Below, in pieces: positions 1 through 10,257 of a DNA stretch of 64,000 bases. Made by a program: the position numbers and the translations under genes. Source of the stretch: Hirsutella rhossiliensis (lineage: Eukaryota > Ascomycota > Sordariomycetes > Hypocreales > Ophiocordycipitaceae); the NCBI RefSeq assembly GCF_020360975.1, contig NW_025408676.1, positions 1,736,001 to 1,800,000 of the forward strand. Direction: 5' to 3'. How positions within the stretch are numbered: the first letter of the stretch is position 1; every line of letters begins with the position of its first letter. The notes beneath the pieces were generated by a model. The model was not told where the DNA came from and ran no database searches. It saw nothing but the letters and a program-made list of their open reading frames with translations.

Positions 1-240
1 CTTGTACGGCTTGACGGTATACAACGTGTCCAACGACTGACACGTCTTGAACTTCCCAATGGGCTCGAATGGCGACACCTGGACGAGATATAACCTGCTT
101 TTGTTTGGAACGCCACGCTTACGCTTTTTGGAAGCTTGGTCCAGCTCCTCACAGGACCGCGCCGCGATTGTGGCCACAGTGAAGGGGCATTCTGCGCGGT
201 TGTTTTCGATGGCGCGATGTCTCTTTCTTCCCGAGCTCAT
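1..240 (-). CDS. N-terminal part of a hypothetical protein, runs off the window
   Basis: An open frame starts at an ATG complementary to 238-240 and stays open for exactly 80 codons to base 1, so only the N-terminus is visible. It begins MSSGRKRHRAIENN and has a basic stretch near residue 39 (KKRKRG), which could be a nuclear localisation signal, followed by a segment containing VSPFEPIGKFKTC. The latter resembles the N-terminal region of fungal BAH/PHD chromatin proteins as I remember them; this is a weak recollection, not a domain call. It is probably a real host gene because codons are balanced, no stop occurs, and the plus-strand frames over the same bases show nothing recognisable. Confidence 0.5.
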   Translation of the reverse strand, partial: MSSGRKRHRAIENNRAECPFTVATIAARSCEELDQASKKRKRGVPNKSRLYLVQVSPFEPIGKFKTCQSLDTLYTVKPYK

Positions 241-490
241 GACCGACACTACTGTCGTGCGATGGAAATTCCGGGCGATTGCACGCGTGCGTTGCCGATT
301 GCAGGCAACAGGCAACTGTCAAGTTGTCTGCTGCGGTGGTGTTGTTTAAGGTTAGGGGCTGAGCTGGATGAGATTTGCTAGAGATCCGGCCACTTCTGCC
401 TCAACAAGACCAGGCCGCTGCCAGGTTCTTCCGAGCCTCCTGCTGGATAACCCGATCACGTGCCATGTACCTTTTGGGTTGCCTAGGAGG

Positions 491-566
491 TAATCCGTAC
501 AACACATTTTGGTAAACGCATAACAGAATGTGGGGCAAATGTGGCGCCACATTTTTCTATGGGTGC
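491..566. repeat. Dispersed hairpin-bearing repeat, copy 1
   Basis: This stretch contains CCGTACAACACATTTTG, then about 12 bases, then CAGAATGTGG. The two arms can pair (CACATTTTG with CAGAATGTG, one mismatch). The same arrangement recurs at 14651-14740. A following GTGGCGCCAC is itself palindromic. It probably marks the end of a mobile element. The rest of 241-600 shows no gene that I can support. Confidence 0.45.
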
Positions 567-599
567 AGTTATATACACACAGGAGACCGAACTATTAGA

Positions 600-2150
600 A
601 CTCGCAAGCTCCTACCTAAATTTAGGAACTCGACAAGAAGCATGAAGCGAACGCCAGCTAGGCATTGAGGGGCCTCATCATGGAGACGCCGGCTGAGGCC
701 GTGAATATGGTGGGGCGAAGCGCGTCGCCTGCGTCGACACCCGCGAAAAGATCGACACGCGTCGTGAGGCCAAGCACCAAAATTCGAGAAGCCGCGCGAC
801 AGCCCGACGATCTGGCGGAGAAGACAACACGCGCAACTAGGCTTGCAACGCGCATTGCCTCGGACGATGTCGCCATCAGTGACGCGACTGAGCGGCGCAA
901 AGTTGCCAGCAGCAGCGGTGGCGCGAACGAAGGCCGAGCCATGCTCCAGAAAGTTCTCGAACTCTTGAGCGAGTCACGTCAAGAAACGCAGAAGCTCAGC
1001 CGAGCGATAGATGCGCAAAACGAGATCATATCCAAGCAACAGCAGATGATCCAGGAAATGGATCAACAAGGGAAAGAGATGAGAGATGAGCTTCGTCACA
1101 TCCGAGCGCAGTTAGAGACCCTGGCTACGCCCGCATCTTCTCTGCAGAGCAGTCCGCAGATGTCGTATGCGAGCGCTGCAGGGTCATCGCCGACGATCCA
1201 GACAATGAACCGGGGTACCGTACCAGCAGCTAAATCGGCACGAACAGCCGTCAGCGATAGTCTCTACTGTACGGTGGACACATCACGAGTCGAAGAAGCA
1301 CATCACGAGTCGAAGAAGCGAACAGGTGCCAGACGCAGATCGGCAACATCCGAAAGGCCATAGAGAGCGACATGAGAAAGAGTCAGAGGCAGGAGACTTG
1401 GAAATGCGCAGCGGTCGTGACAGACGCTCGAAACCCCGACCGGATCAAAATTTTATGCAGAGACCAAACCGAGTTGAAGCAGGTCAAGGAAGCAGCGCAG
1501 AAGACGGTAACTTCGGGAGCCAGGGTACTGAGAGATCAGCTTTACCCTGTCAAAGTCGACAACACCAAGCGTACCGCAGTGCTGGACGCCGAAGGCAACG
1601 TTCTGCCTGGCGCAGCTGAGGCGCTCGGAGCCGAGAATTACGTCACGATTGCCAAGATCACCTGGCTTAGCAACAGAGAGAAAGCCAAAGCGTACGGGTC
1701 AATGGTGATCTATGTCACTAAAGAGAGTGACGCGCAAAGACTTCTGGACGGCGTGTGGTTCGATGTTGCGGGAGAGTCCGCCTGCACCAATGTTTTTGAA
1801 CGCCGCGTAGGACCGATTCAGTGCTTCAACTGTCAAGAGATGGGACACAAGGCGTTTTCATGCAAGAAGCCGCAAAGATGTGGCAGATGCGCGAAAGCAG
1901 AACATCACCACAGAGAATGCAAGGAGACAGTGCCAAAGTGCGTGCCCTGTGGTGGACCACACGAATCGTACAGCCGGAACTGTCGGGCGCGGAACGCTGG
2001 GGATGAGACGCAGGCAGCGTCTGGCCCTTCGGGCTAAGCAGCGGAAGTGAGAATCCACTTAGGATCGATTATAGCACTAACCTTCAACAACTGACCAGCT
2101 CCATAAGCACGTGGGGCGAGTGCTGAAATCGAGGCTCCCCGACGTTCTAC
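600..2150 (+). mobile_element. Tad-like LINE remnant containing ORF1 only
   Basis: The segment carries a LINE gag-like ORF1 related to that of the element starting near 2200, but no endonuclease or reverse transcriptase. It ends about 150 bases before the next LINE begins. Those 150 bases (2040-2190) contain no gene; a stretch around 2080-2100 faintly recalls the 3' untranslated region of LINE copy A, which would fit an internally deleted element. The limits are approximate because I see no clear target-site duplication. Confidence 0.6.
665..2037 (+). pseudogene. LINE ORF1 (gag-like, zinc knuckles), frameshifted
   Basis: The first frame (from the ATG at 680, stop after 1360) has a basic, Thr/Arg-rich N-terminus and a heptad-rich coiled coil around 940-1110. 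The protein continues in another frame from about 1372 to 2037. That part has a compact nucleic-acid-binding domain and three Cys/His knuckles near the C-terminus (CFNCQEMGHKAFSC, then CGRCAKAEHHHREC and CVPCGGPHES). It would bind LINE RNA in the ribonucleoprotein. A short direct duplication (ATCACGAGTCGAAGAAG, twice at 1281-1318) lies next to the frame change and may have caused it. A non-coding relic. Confidence 0.8.
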
Positions 2151-2204
2151 TATAGTTCTTCATATTTCTTTACTCTGGGGTAGGTGTGGCTCTTGATTGC
2201 CATC

Positions 2205-3635
2205 ATGGCAGAGCCTGAAGTGGCGCCTCCGGCCGACGTGGGGGCGGGGCTGGATCCAACTAGCCCGTCGCCATTGACGCGTCCGACGCGAGTGAGGACG
2301 CCCAGCGCACGAGTGCAGGATACGTTACGATCGTTGGAAAGTGCGACCGCGAGAGCTCCCAAGCGTGTCTCGACCCGAACGACGCGAGTCATATCGGTGG
2401 GCAACGAAAGCGAAAGAGGCGACGAGGTGAAGTCACGCAGCAATGTGGAGACCGCCAAATCGATGATGCAAAGGGTTCTAGAGATGCTGGCGAAGATGGG
2501 AAGCGAGATGGTGGAGCTGAAACATCGAGTATCCGAGCAAAGCGACACGATCAGGAAGCTGAGCGCCACGGTGTACAAGCAAAGCACCACCATCCAGGGA
2601 CAGGAAGATCTGATCCGAGGCTTGGAAGCCCAGGTCCAGGAATCCAAGGAAGAGTTTCGACGTAAGAGCGAAGAACACGACAAGCAAATGAAACAGGAGC
2701 ACCGGGATCTTAAGAGAGAATTGGTCGGAATGAAAGAGCAACTAGATCAGCTGATGCAAAAGCTGGATGTATCGGGCGAGGTGGCTTTGCCAAGCGGCCC
2801 TCGAGCAACGTTTGCGGACGTCGCGCGCGCCCTGCCAAACAGCCCGCCCTCCAGTACACGCAGCATACCTGGTCCAACCAAACAGCAGACAGCCAACGAT
2901 TCTGTCCATTGTACCATTGACACGTCTCGTGTAAGTGAGCCGAACAGGAACAAAGCGCAAATCGGGCAGATACGACAGGCCATCGAGGTTGAGATGAGAG
3001 CGAAGAACGGACATGAGACCTGGAGGTGCGCAGCAGTTGTGAGAGAATCCCGGAATGCCGACCGAATCAAGATCGTCTGCAGAGATGAAGCCGAGCTTCA
3101 GCTGGTCAAAGAGGCGGCGCAGAAGACAGCCGTGGAGGGAGCGCGAATCATGAGAGACCAGCTGTATCCGGCCCGGGTCGACAACGCCAACCGGACAGCA
3201 ATCCTCGACACGGAGGGCAATATCCTACCCGGAGCGATCGAAGCCTTGAGTGCCGAAAACAGAGTGACCATTGGCAAGATTTCCTGGCTGAGCAAACGAG
3301 AGTCTGGTAAAGCCTACGGATCCATGGTAGTATATGTCACCAAGAAAAGCGATGCAGAAAGGCTTCTGGACGGTGACTACTTTGACCTAGCGGGAGAGTC
3401 GGCCACCACTTATAAGTTCGAGCCAAGAACGGGACCGATCCAATGCTTCAATTGCCAGGAGATCGGTCACAAAGCATATTCATGCTAGAAGCAGCGGACA
3501 TGCGGCAAGTGCGCAAACGCTGGGCATCACCACCGAGAGTGCACAGCGATTGAGCCAAAATGCGTCCCGTGCGGCGGACCGCATGAGTCGTTTAGCTGGA
3601 AGTGCAGGATGAGGAACCCGAGCAGCGATGCTTGA
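2205..3635 (+). pseudogene. LINE copy A ORF1, one nonsense codon
   Basis: I place the start at the ATG at 2205 (MAEPEVAPPAD) because copy B begins at the matching position. An upstream in-frame ATG at 2184 is possible. The protein has a basic N-terminus, a long coiled coil at about 2450-2760, an RNA-binding-like central domain and three zinc knuckles. An in-frame TAG at 3486 lies inside the first knuckle, where copy B has an AAG lysine codon. Reading on, the frame ends at TGA 3633-3635. That stop overlaps the ORF2 start in the string GATGCTTGA, a layout suited to termination-reinitiation. Confidence 0.8.
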
Positions 3636-6600
3636 GTCCCTCCGCATCCTACAGCTGAATGCACACAAGAGTGATGTGGTGCAGCAGAGTCTGATGAACG
3701 ACGAAGACCTGAAGGATTTTGCCGCACTGGCTATATCTGAGCCACATGCGCGCAATATCGACGGAAAGGTGGTGACGAGTCCTATGGGACACCATAACTG
3801 GACAAAGATGATTCCGACGTGTGTTCGTGACGCCCTATGGCCGATCCGCAGCATGCTCTGGATCCGAAGTGACCTTGAGGCGGAGCAAGTGCCTGTGCCG
3901 TCGGCCGATCTCACAGCAGCGGTACTCCGACTTGAGGGAAGGGAGGTGATGGTGGTGTCAGTGTATGTGCAAGGAAAGAACGACGAGGCGCTGACGAACG
4001 CGATGGAACTATTGCGCGACGTGATCGATCACTTCCGCAATGGGACAGGAGACGCACCGATGTGGTTTTGGCGGGGACTTCAACCGCCACGACCTCCTCT
4101 GGGGCGGAGATGAAGTGTCAGCGAGCAGACAAGGGAGGGCGAACCCATCATTGACCTGATGGACGACTTTGGTCTTAGCAGCCTTCTCCGAGAGGGACGA
4201 AAACGTGGCAGAGGTCGGACGAGGAGAGCACCATCGACTTGGTGTTGGCATCGGCGGAACTGGCGGACGAGTTGACATCCTGCGTGATTCATCCAACAGA
4301 GCACGGATCAGACCATAGAGCGATCCAGACGACCTTCGACATTCGAGTGCCGGAACGTACCTTTCCGCAGCGCCTGATGCTCAAGAACGCGCCGTGGATC
4401 GCCATCGCAACCAGGGTCGAGGACGAGCTTCGGCCTCTTCCGTGGACTGTGGGGGTGCAGACGCAGGCGGATCAGCTCATGCGGGTGGTCACCAAGGCGC
4501 TTCGAGATCTGACCCTCGAGCCCAGCCGCCGCCATACGCGAAGCGATGGTGGACAAAGGACCTGACGCAACTCCGTCGGACGTACACGTATTGGCGCAAT
4601 CAAGCAAGGGCGCAGCGAAGAGCCGGTCAATCGCGGCCGGATCTGGAGCAGCGCGCCAAGGAGGCTGCGAAGGAGTACCACGACAATTTGCGGAGACAAA
4701 AGAAGGCCCATTGGGATGACTTCGTCATCGAAGGAGCAACATATGGAGGGCTGCCAAGTATCTGAAGCCTGGTACGGAGATGACGGATGACAAGGTGCCC
4801 CGCTGAAGAGAGCCGACGGCTCGATCACTGAAAGCAAGGGCGAGCAAGCCGAGGAACTCCTGAGCACCTTCTTTCCGCCTCTGCCAACGAGGATCGAGCC
4901 GGAGGGTGAACGTCCGCAGAGACAAGAAATAGCCATGCCAGACCTCACCTTGCAAGAGATTGAGGAGAAGGTGATGGCGGCGAAGCCCTGGAAAGCGCCT
5001 GGTGAGGATGGCCTTCCTGCGATCGTGTGGAAGAAGCTCTGGCACGTGGTCAAGCACCGGGTGTGGACGCTCTTCAGCTCATCGCTCCGAGAGGGCGTCG
5101 TGCCTCATCAATGGCGAACGGCTAAGATCATTCCCCTGAGGAAACCAGATAAAGGGGATTACACCTTGGCCAAGGCGTGGCGACCGATTTCTCTCCTGTC
5201 AACGCTTGGCAAAATCCTGGAAGCAGTCGTTGCGGAACGTATCAGCTATGCAGCAGAGGCTCAAGGGCTTTTGCCCGCGAACCACTTTGGTGCACGGAAG
5301 CGCAGGTCCGCAGATCAAGCACTTGTGCTTCTACAGGAGCGGATCTACAAGGCCTGGAGAACGGGCAGAGTGCTCAGCCTCATCAGCTTTGACGTCAAAG
5401 GCGCATACAACGGAGTGTGCAAAGAGCGAATGCTCGAAAGGATGAAAGCCCGAGGCATCCCGAGTCGTCTGGTCAAGTGGATAGACGCATTCTGCTCGGG
5501 ACGGACCGCGTCGGTGGTTGTCAACGGGCACACATCCGAGCAACAAACCCTGCTGCAGGCCGGCCTACCCCAGGGATCCCCTCTGTCGCCAGTGGCTTTT
5601 CTTTTCTTCAACGCAGACCTGGTGCAAAGACGGATCAGTAACAATGGCGGCTCCATCGCCTTCGTGGACGATTACTCTGCCTGGGTCACGGGGCCAACGG
5701 CAGAGTCAAACAGAGATGGTATTCAATCGATTATCGATGAGGCGCTTGATTGGGAGAAGCGCAGCGGCGCCACATTTGAAGCAGAAGACATCCGTCATCC
5801 ACTTCACACGCATCGCGGAGCGCGACAGCGACCTGCCTCTCATCATCAAAGGAAACGATGTCAAGCCGAAGAGCAACGTGAAGCTGTTGGGAGTCATCAT
5901 GGACAAGGCGCTTCGCTTCAAAGAGCACATCGCCAGAGCAGCCGCCAAGGGGCTGGCCGCGGCCATGTGCTTGAAACGACTGAAGATGGCTTCGCCACGG
6001 ATGGCGAGGCAACTGTTCGTAGCGACGGTGGCGCCAGCCATGGACTATGCCTCAAACGTGTGGTCGCACGCGTGCGGGGTGAAAGAAGCGGCGTGGATTG
6101 GCAGGGCCCAGCGAATCGGAGCCCAGGCTGTCACGGGAGGCTTTCGCACAGTGGCAACGGCAGTGGCCGAGGCCGAGGCCGGCGTGCAATCGTTCCGAGA
6201 ACGGCATGCTCAAGCGGCAGCGAAATTCTGGATAAGGATGCGGACGCTCCCGAAGACGCATCCTCTGACATCGTTGAGGCTCAAGCTGAACAGGAGGTAT
6301 GCGTCGCCAATGCAGAAGCTCGCCTCGGCGATGGGAAGACTAGATACCAAACGCCTGGAAGTCATCCACGAGTTCGCACTGGCGCCGTGGGACGAACGAG
6401 TGCAGGCAACGTATGAGGCAGACCGAGCGGAGGTGCTGAAGTCGGATGACCCGGAGGACATCACTATCGCGACGTCCAGCTCGCAAAGGAAAGGCAAGGT
6501 CGGGTTGGGAGGCGTCGTTCGGGATGCGTCCCGTGACAGCGCAGACGAGGTGCTGGCCAGCTACTCCGTCACCCTTGGCTCCAGTGATGAGCAGAATGCC

Positions 6601-7395
6601 TACACAGCAGGACTCGAGGCAATCGCCATGGCCCTGAGGTGTGTACCTCTAGGTCTTCATGACCGACAGCTCACAGTTGTGACAAGCAACCGCTCTGTCC
6701 TGCAAGTCATCGGGCGACCGCGGCAGCAGTCTGGTCAGTGCACGATACGGGCGATATACGGATCTGTTGAGTATCTTGCGAAAAGAGGCTGCAGAGTCAG
6801 ACTTCGTTGGGTGCCTGCAAAGAATGAGGAGTTCACCCTTGGGCCACTGGCCAAAATGCAGGCGAAAAGAGCGACGCGAGATGAATGCATCGCTGAACCA
6901 GCAACGTTTCAGGCAAGAGCAACGACGTTACGACTGCTGCTCAACGAACACACTCGCGTTCGTCAGATCCCAGAAAGGGTTGGAAAGCACTCAAAGCGCA
7001 TCGATAAAGCATTGCCGGGCAAGCACACCCGCAAGATGTACGACGAGCTAACTAGAAAGGAATCTGAAGTGTTGATACAACTTCGAACTGGCAAATCACG
7101 ACTGAATGGCTACCTCTGCAAAATCGGGGCAGAGGAATCGGATGAGTGCACCTGCGGACAGTCGGCGGAAACGGTGGAACATTTCCTCTTTCGATGCAGA
7201 AGATGGACGGTACAACGAGAAATCATGCTTCGATATGCTCGCGGAAAGATGGGAAACCTGTCTTTCTTCCTAGGAGGCAAGGCAGAGTCAGACGACGACA
7301 AGTGGCAGCCCGATATGGGGGCTGTACGGGCGACAATACAGTTCGCATTGGCAACGAAACGCTTCAGTATGGACCGACGAGGGACCATGTACTGA
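3628..7395 (+). pseudogene. LINE copy A ORF2: endonuclease, reverse transcriptase, RNase H-like, CCHC
   Basis: The ATG at 3628 opens an AP-like endonuclease (MLESLRILQLNAHKS, then ISEPH). A frameshift near 4070 breaks it just before the GDFNRHD motif seen in copy B. The reverse transcriptase follows from about 4935 with FDVKGAYNG (motif A), GLPQGSPLSP (motif B) and the catalytic FVDD near 5660. Another frameshift lies near 5785. An RNase H-like region spans about 6450-6880 but lacks most catalytic acids. A C-terminal CTCGQS...HFLFRC knuckle is near 7150-7200. The stop is at 7393-7395. It performs target-primed reverse transcription in active relatives; this copy is inactive. Confidence 0.85.
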
Positions 7396-7669
7396 TCAAG
7401 GGATAATCATACTAACACAACAGCCTTCAACTTGGCAGACCGCGCTTCAGTCGCTGAAGGTAGGACGCTGAACACTTGGAGAAACTGACCTTCAAGTAGG
7501 CCTGTCATGTCACAGCGAACGAGGCTGGAAACAGATGAAAAGAAGCGTGGGGCTTCAGGTGCGATGGAACCATGTACAGTAGGTACGTAGCTTAGCGTAG
7601 TGGCTCTATGGGGGAACCCTCCGGGCGCAATACAAAATAATAATAATAATAATAAAATAATAATAATAA
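7396..7669 (+). other. LINE copy A 3' untranslated region and tail
   Basis: No gene is present. The stretch matches the copy B region 36750-37020 almost base for base. It includes TCAGTCGCTGAAGG and ends with a short hairpin-capable segment (GGGGGAACCCTCC) before AATACAAAATAATAAT. Copy B ends in plain A residues at the same point, so the two copies differ in tail type. Confidence 0.75.
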
Positions 7670-7758
7670 AAGCTGGTGCTGACGGGCCACTTAACCAGAC
7701 TGGCCACCTAGCCACTTTTTCACACCTTCTACATTTCAGCCAGAACACCACCACCAAA

Positions 7759-9258
7759 ATGCGTCGCGAAGAGGCCAGGCTTCTGGAGGCTCGTGTGCAA
7801 AAGGCCAAGAAGTATCTTGATCAAAATCCCACTGCAAAGGTGACCACGGTTGCTCGTCAATTCGAAGTGCCGCGTGGCCGACTCCGAAGCCGCCTGGACG
7901 GCCGAACCAGCTTGACTGACCGCCAACCAACAAATACGAAATTGAGCAAGCCAGAAGAAGATGCACTATGCCGCTACATCGATCGCCTTGACGCTGTGAA
8001 TTTAGCCGTACGCAGAGAGTTCATTGTGGATGCTGCAAACCGCATTCTCAAGGAGCGGTCAGGCAAGGCTAGCCAGAGCAACCCGCCCACCGTGGGCATA
8101 CATTGGATCGACCGCTTCGTCAAGCGTCATAAATATCTACTAATGAGCCAAAAGCAGCTGGAATCGAACCGCCAAGCCGCCGAGGATATCCCTACAGTCA
8201 TTGAGTGGTACAAGAAACTCCACGCTGTAATGCAATCCGAAGGCATTGTGGAAGACGACATCTGGAACATGGACGAAACAGGGTTTCGTATCGGGGTTGG
8301 AAAAGACCAATTGGTCGTCACAAAGCGCAAGAAAGCCCATTACTTCGGCACTCCTGGTAACAGGGAGTCAGCTACGGCCATTGAGTGCATCTCGGCCGGT
8401 GGGCGAGTCTTACCAGCCTTCTTGGTGCTCTGTGGTATCCAACATCAAGCTCGATGGTACGAAGTCATGAAGCACTACCCAGACACACGCATTGCGATGT
8501 CACCAACTGGGTATAGTAACGACGAGATCTGCTTGGAGTGGATCTATCATTTCGACGAGCACACGAAAAACAAGACCAAAGGCAACAAGCGGCTACTTCT
8601 ACTCGATGGATTCGGTTCACACCATACATACCCGTTTATCGAGTACTGTGGGCGCCGCGGTATTATACCCTTCTCTTTACCTCCTCATTTAACACACCTT
8701 CTTCAACCACTGGATGTGGTAGTCTTTCAGCCGCTCAAGCATTATCACGCAAAGGCGGTAGACCTAGTGGTTCGTGACGGCTGCACAGATATCACCAAAT
8801 TGGAGTTCTTGGACTTCATTCAGGACGTCCGGAAGCAAGCCTTTCGTCAATTGACCATCATTTCTGCGTTTCGGAAGACTGGAATAGTGCCATTCAACCA
8901 AGAGGTGGTCCTGGCCGTCATGAAAGCACGCAAAGCTCGTACACCTACCCCTGAATTGGATCCGGCCCTCCTGTCTTCACCGTTCGGCACGCCAGTCACC
9001 CTCCGGCAAATGCACAAGGCGGCAACGCAATTGGAGGACCAGTTTACTATTGCCGAGGAATGCAACGATGGTTCTATACTTCTCGAGGAGGACTTCCTTG
9101 TGTCCGTAGGCCAATTCATCCGTGGAGCGATTTCCACTAGTACTGAGCTCCTTCAAACGAAGAAGGACCTCAGCCGCACACAACAGGCTGAGAAAACTAG
9201 ACGACTCCGCAGGGCCATGAAAAATATACCACTACAATCAGGAGGGTGCTTACGGTAG
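7759..9258 (+). CDS. Pogo/Fot-type DDE transposase
   Basis: The 499-residue frame starts at ATG 7759, about 30 bases inside the left inverted repeat. Domains in order: an N-terminal helix-turn-helix (psq/pogo type, AKVTTVARQFEVPRGRLRSR, residues ~30-50); a CENP-B-like second DNA-binding domain (~65-140, WIDRFVKRHKYL); then the DDE catalytic core with WNMDETGF, LLLLDGFGSHHT and LQPLDVVVF, giving the three acidic residues D-D-D. It cuts and pastes the element by recognising its TIRs. No stop or frame break occurs in the catalytic part. The expected coiled-coil C-terminus lies in the -1 frame just downstream (9246-9479). Confidence 0.88.
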   Translation: MRREEARLLEARVQKAKKYLDQNPTAKVTTVARQFEVPRGRLRSRLDGRTSLTDRQPTNTKLSKPEEDALCRYIDRLDAVNLAVRREFIVDAANRILKERSGKASQSNPPTVGIHWIDRFVKRHKYLLMSQKQLESNRQAAEDIPTVIEWYKKLHAVMQSEGIVEDDIWNMDETGFRIGVGKDQLVVTKRKKAHYFGTPGNRESATAIECISAGGRVLPAFLVLCGIQHQARWYEVMKHYPDTRIAMSPTGYSNDEICLEWIYHFDEHTKNKTKGNKRLLLLDGFGSHHTYPFIEYCGRRGIIPFSLPPHLTHLLQPLDVVVFQPLKHYHAKAVDLVVRDGCTDITKLEFLDFIQDVRKQAFRQLTIISAFRKTGIVPFNQEVVLAVMKARKARTPTPELDPALLSSPFGTPVTLRQMHKAATQLEDQFTIAEECNDGSILLEEDFLVSVGQFIRGAISTSTELLQTKKDLSRTQQAEKTRRLRRAMKNIPLQSGGCLR

Positions 9259-9479
9259 CCCAGGGCCGTCAAATGGCCGCACGGAAGGCGGAGGCAGAGT
9301 TTCAGAAGGCCCAGCGCAAAGTCGACGCCACCCGGATTCGGTACGATAACGCACTCAAAAGATGGTATTTGGCGGCCGCAAAAAAAGCCAGATCTATGCG
9401 AATGACTGGTAAACTGGGCGAAATGCTTGTATATAGCGGAACTGGTGGTTGTAGGGCCATACGAAGGGCTGGAAAGTAG
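9237..9479 (+). pseudogene. C-terminal tail of pogo 1 transposase in the -1 frame
   Basis: This frame overlaps the end of the transposase by about 20 bases and reads on as a basic, heptad-like tail (QGRQMAARKAEAEFQKAQRK) into the 3' inverted repeat. Such tails are the normal C-terminus of Fot-type transposases. A one-base change around GGAGGG at 9240-9245 would place it in frame. Either a deletion truncated the transposase, or ribosomes shift -1 here; the sequence alone does not decide. Confidence 0.6.
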
Positions 9480-9831
9480 AAGGTGTGAAAAAGTGGCTAG
9501 GTGGCCAGTCTGGTTAAGTGGCCCGTCAGCACCAGCTTGGCTGGTGAAGGTGAATCGGAATCCAGAAAAGTGGGGCGTGGCACGAGTAGAAAAAGCTCGT
9601 TGACCTGAAAAAAAAAGAAGTACATAAGAGCCCCGTCATTTTGCTAGAACTTAAAAGTACCTCTCTTCCCGCGATAAGTGCAACACATGTTCGCTTTATT
9701 GCAAGCTAGTCATAGCAATGCAAATGCATCACCATACTGCCTTTGGGGTGTTTTTGGTGTTTTGGCATCGAATTGAGCTCTATTCGATTTCTTCTTCCTT
9801 CCCAGCCTCGAGCGCGTCTTATGATTCCTCT

Positions 9832-10257
9832 TCATCGCATCTCGATGCCGTCAGCTTCCAAGGAAAGCGTCTGACGGCAAATAGCACGCTTATTTGCCTC
9901 CATCACCACTAATTCGGCTGCTTCCTTTACAATCTCGCGATCATAGTACTCCGGCCACATGATCGCCTTGCTTTGCCCTACGCCGCGGTTGTGTAGCTCG
10001 CGGAGAATCCTGTAGCTTGCGCACATCCACTCATTGCAATTGAGGTGTGCGCGCTTGTCGCCCTTGGCCCAGAGACCTCTGATGTCTCGAATCCTCGCCT
10101 CTGTGATGCTAATCCTGACGTTGAAGCGTACCTTGCGAAGCCAGCGGCGTATATAGCCAGCTTCGTCGCGAACCTCCTTATTCCTGACTCTCTGTGCCTC
10201 CTCTTCTTGCCGCTTGTCTATTGTATTCGTCTCGGGCGACTCGAATTCTAGCGTCAC
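9832..10257 (-). CDS. Downstream ORF overlapping pogo 2 transposase (C-terminal extension)
   Basis: The frame runs from the bases overlapping the transposase stop to 9832 and would begin at GTG if read alone. The peptide is charged and helical (RQEEEAQRVRNKEVRDEAGYI; ends ADGIEMR). Upstream in this frame a TAA lies only about ten bases before the overlap, so joining to the transposase needs a -1 shift inside a very short window. It may be the transposase C-terminus, or a small second protein of the element. I cannot assign a function. Confidence 0.5.
   Translation of the reverse strand: MTLEFESPETNTIDKRQEEEAQRVRNKEVRDEAGYIRRWLRKVRFNVRISITEARIRDIRGLWAKGDKRAHLNCNEWMCASYRILRELHNRGVGQSKAIMWPEYYDREIVKEAAELVVMEANKRAICRQTLSLEADGIEMR

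Larger units (their letters stand above)
2180..7669 (+). mobile_element. Tad-like LINE retrotransposon, copy A
   Basis: A non-LTR element about 5.5 kb long with ORF1 (zinc knuckles), then ORF2 (endonuclease, reverse transcriptase, RNase H-like region, terminal CCHC). It ends in a 3' untranslated region whose last part includes CTATGGGGGAACCCTCCGG and a tail of repeated AAT. It is nearly identical to copy B at 31581-37020 over several kilobases, so at least one of the two moved recently. The 5' limit is uncertain. The 3' end abuts the inverted repeat of a pogo element. Confidence 0.85.
7670..9538 (+). mobile_element. Pogo/Fot-type DNA transposon 1
   Basis: The terminal inverted repeats are about 62 bp long and nearly perfect, starting AAGCTGGTGCTGACGGGCC on the left and ending GGCCCGTCAGCACCAGCTT at 9538. 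They enclose a single transposase gene. The expected TA target duplication is not evident: the left flank is the LINE A tail and the right flank is GG. One border may therefore have been altered after insertion. Confidence 0.88.

Noticed and set aside
47..381. Plus-strand open frames at the start of the window
   Set aside because: They lie opposite a more plausible minus-strand coding start (ATG at 240) and show no known motif.
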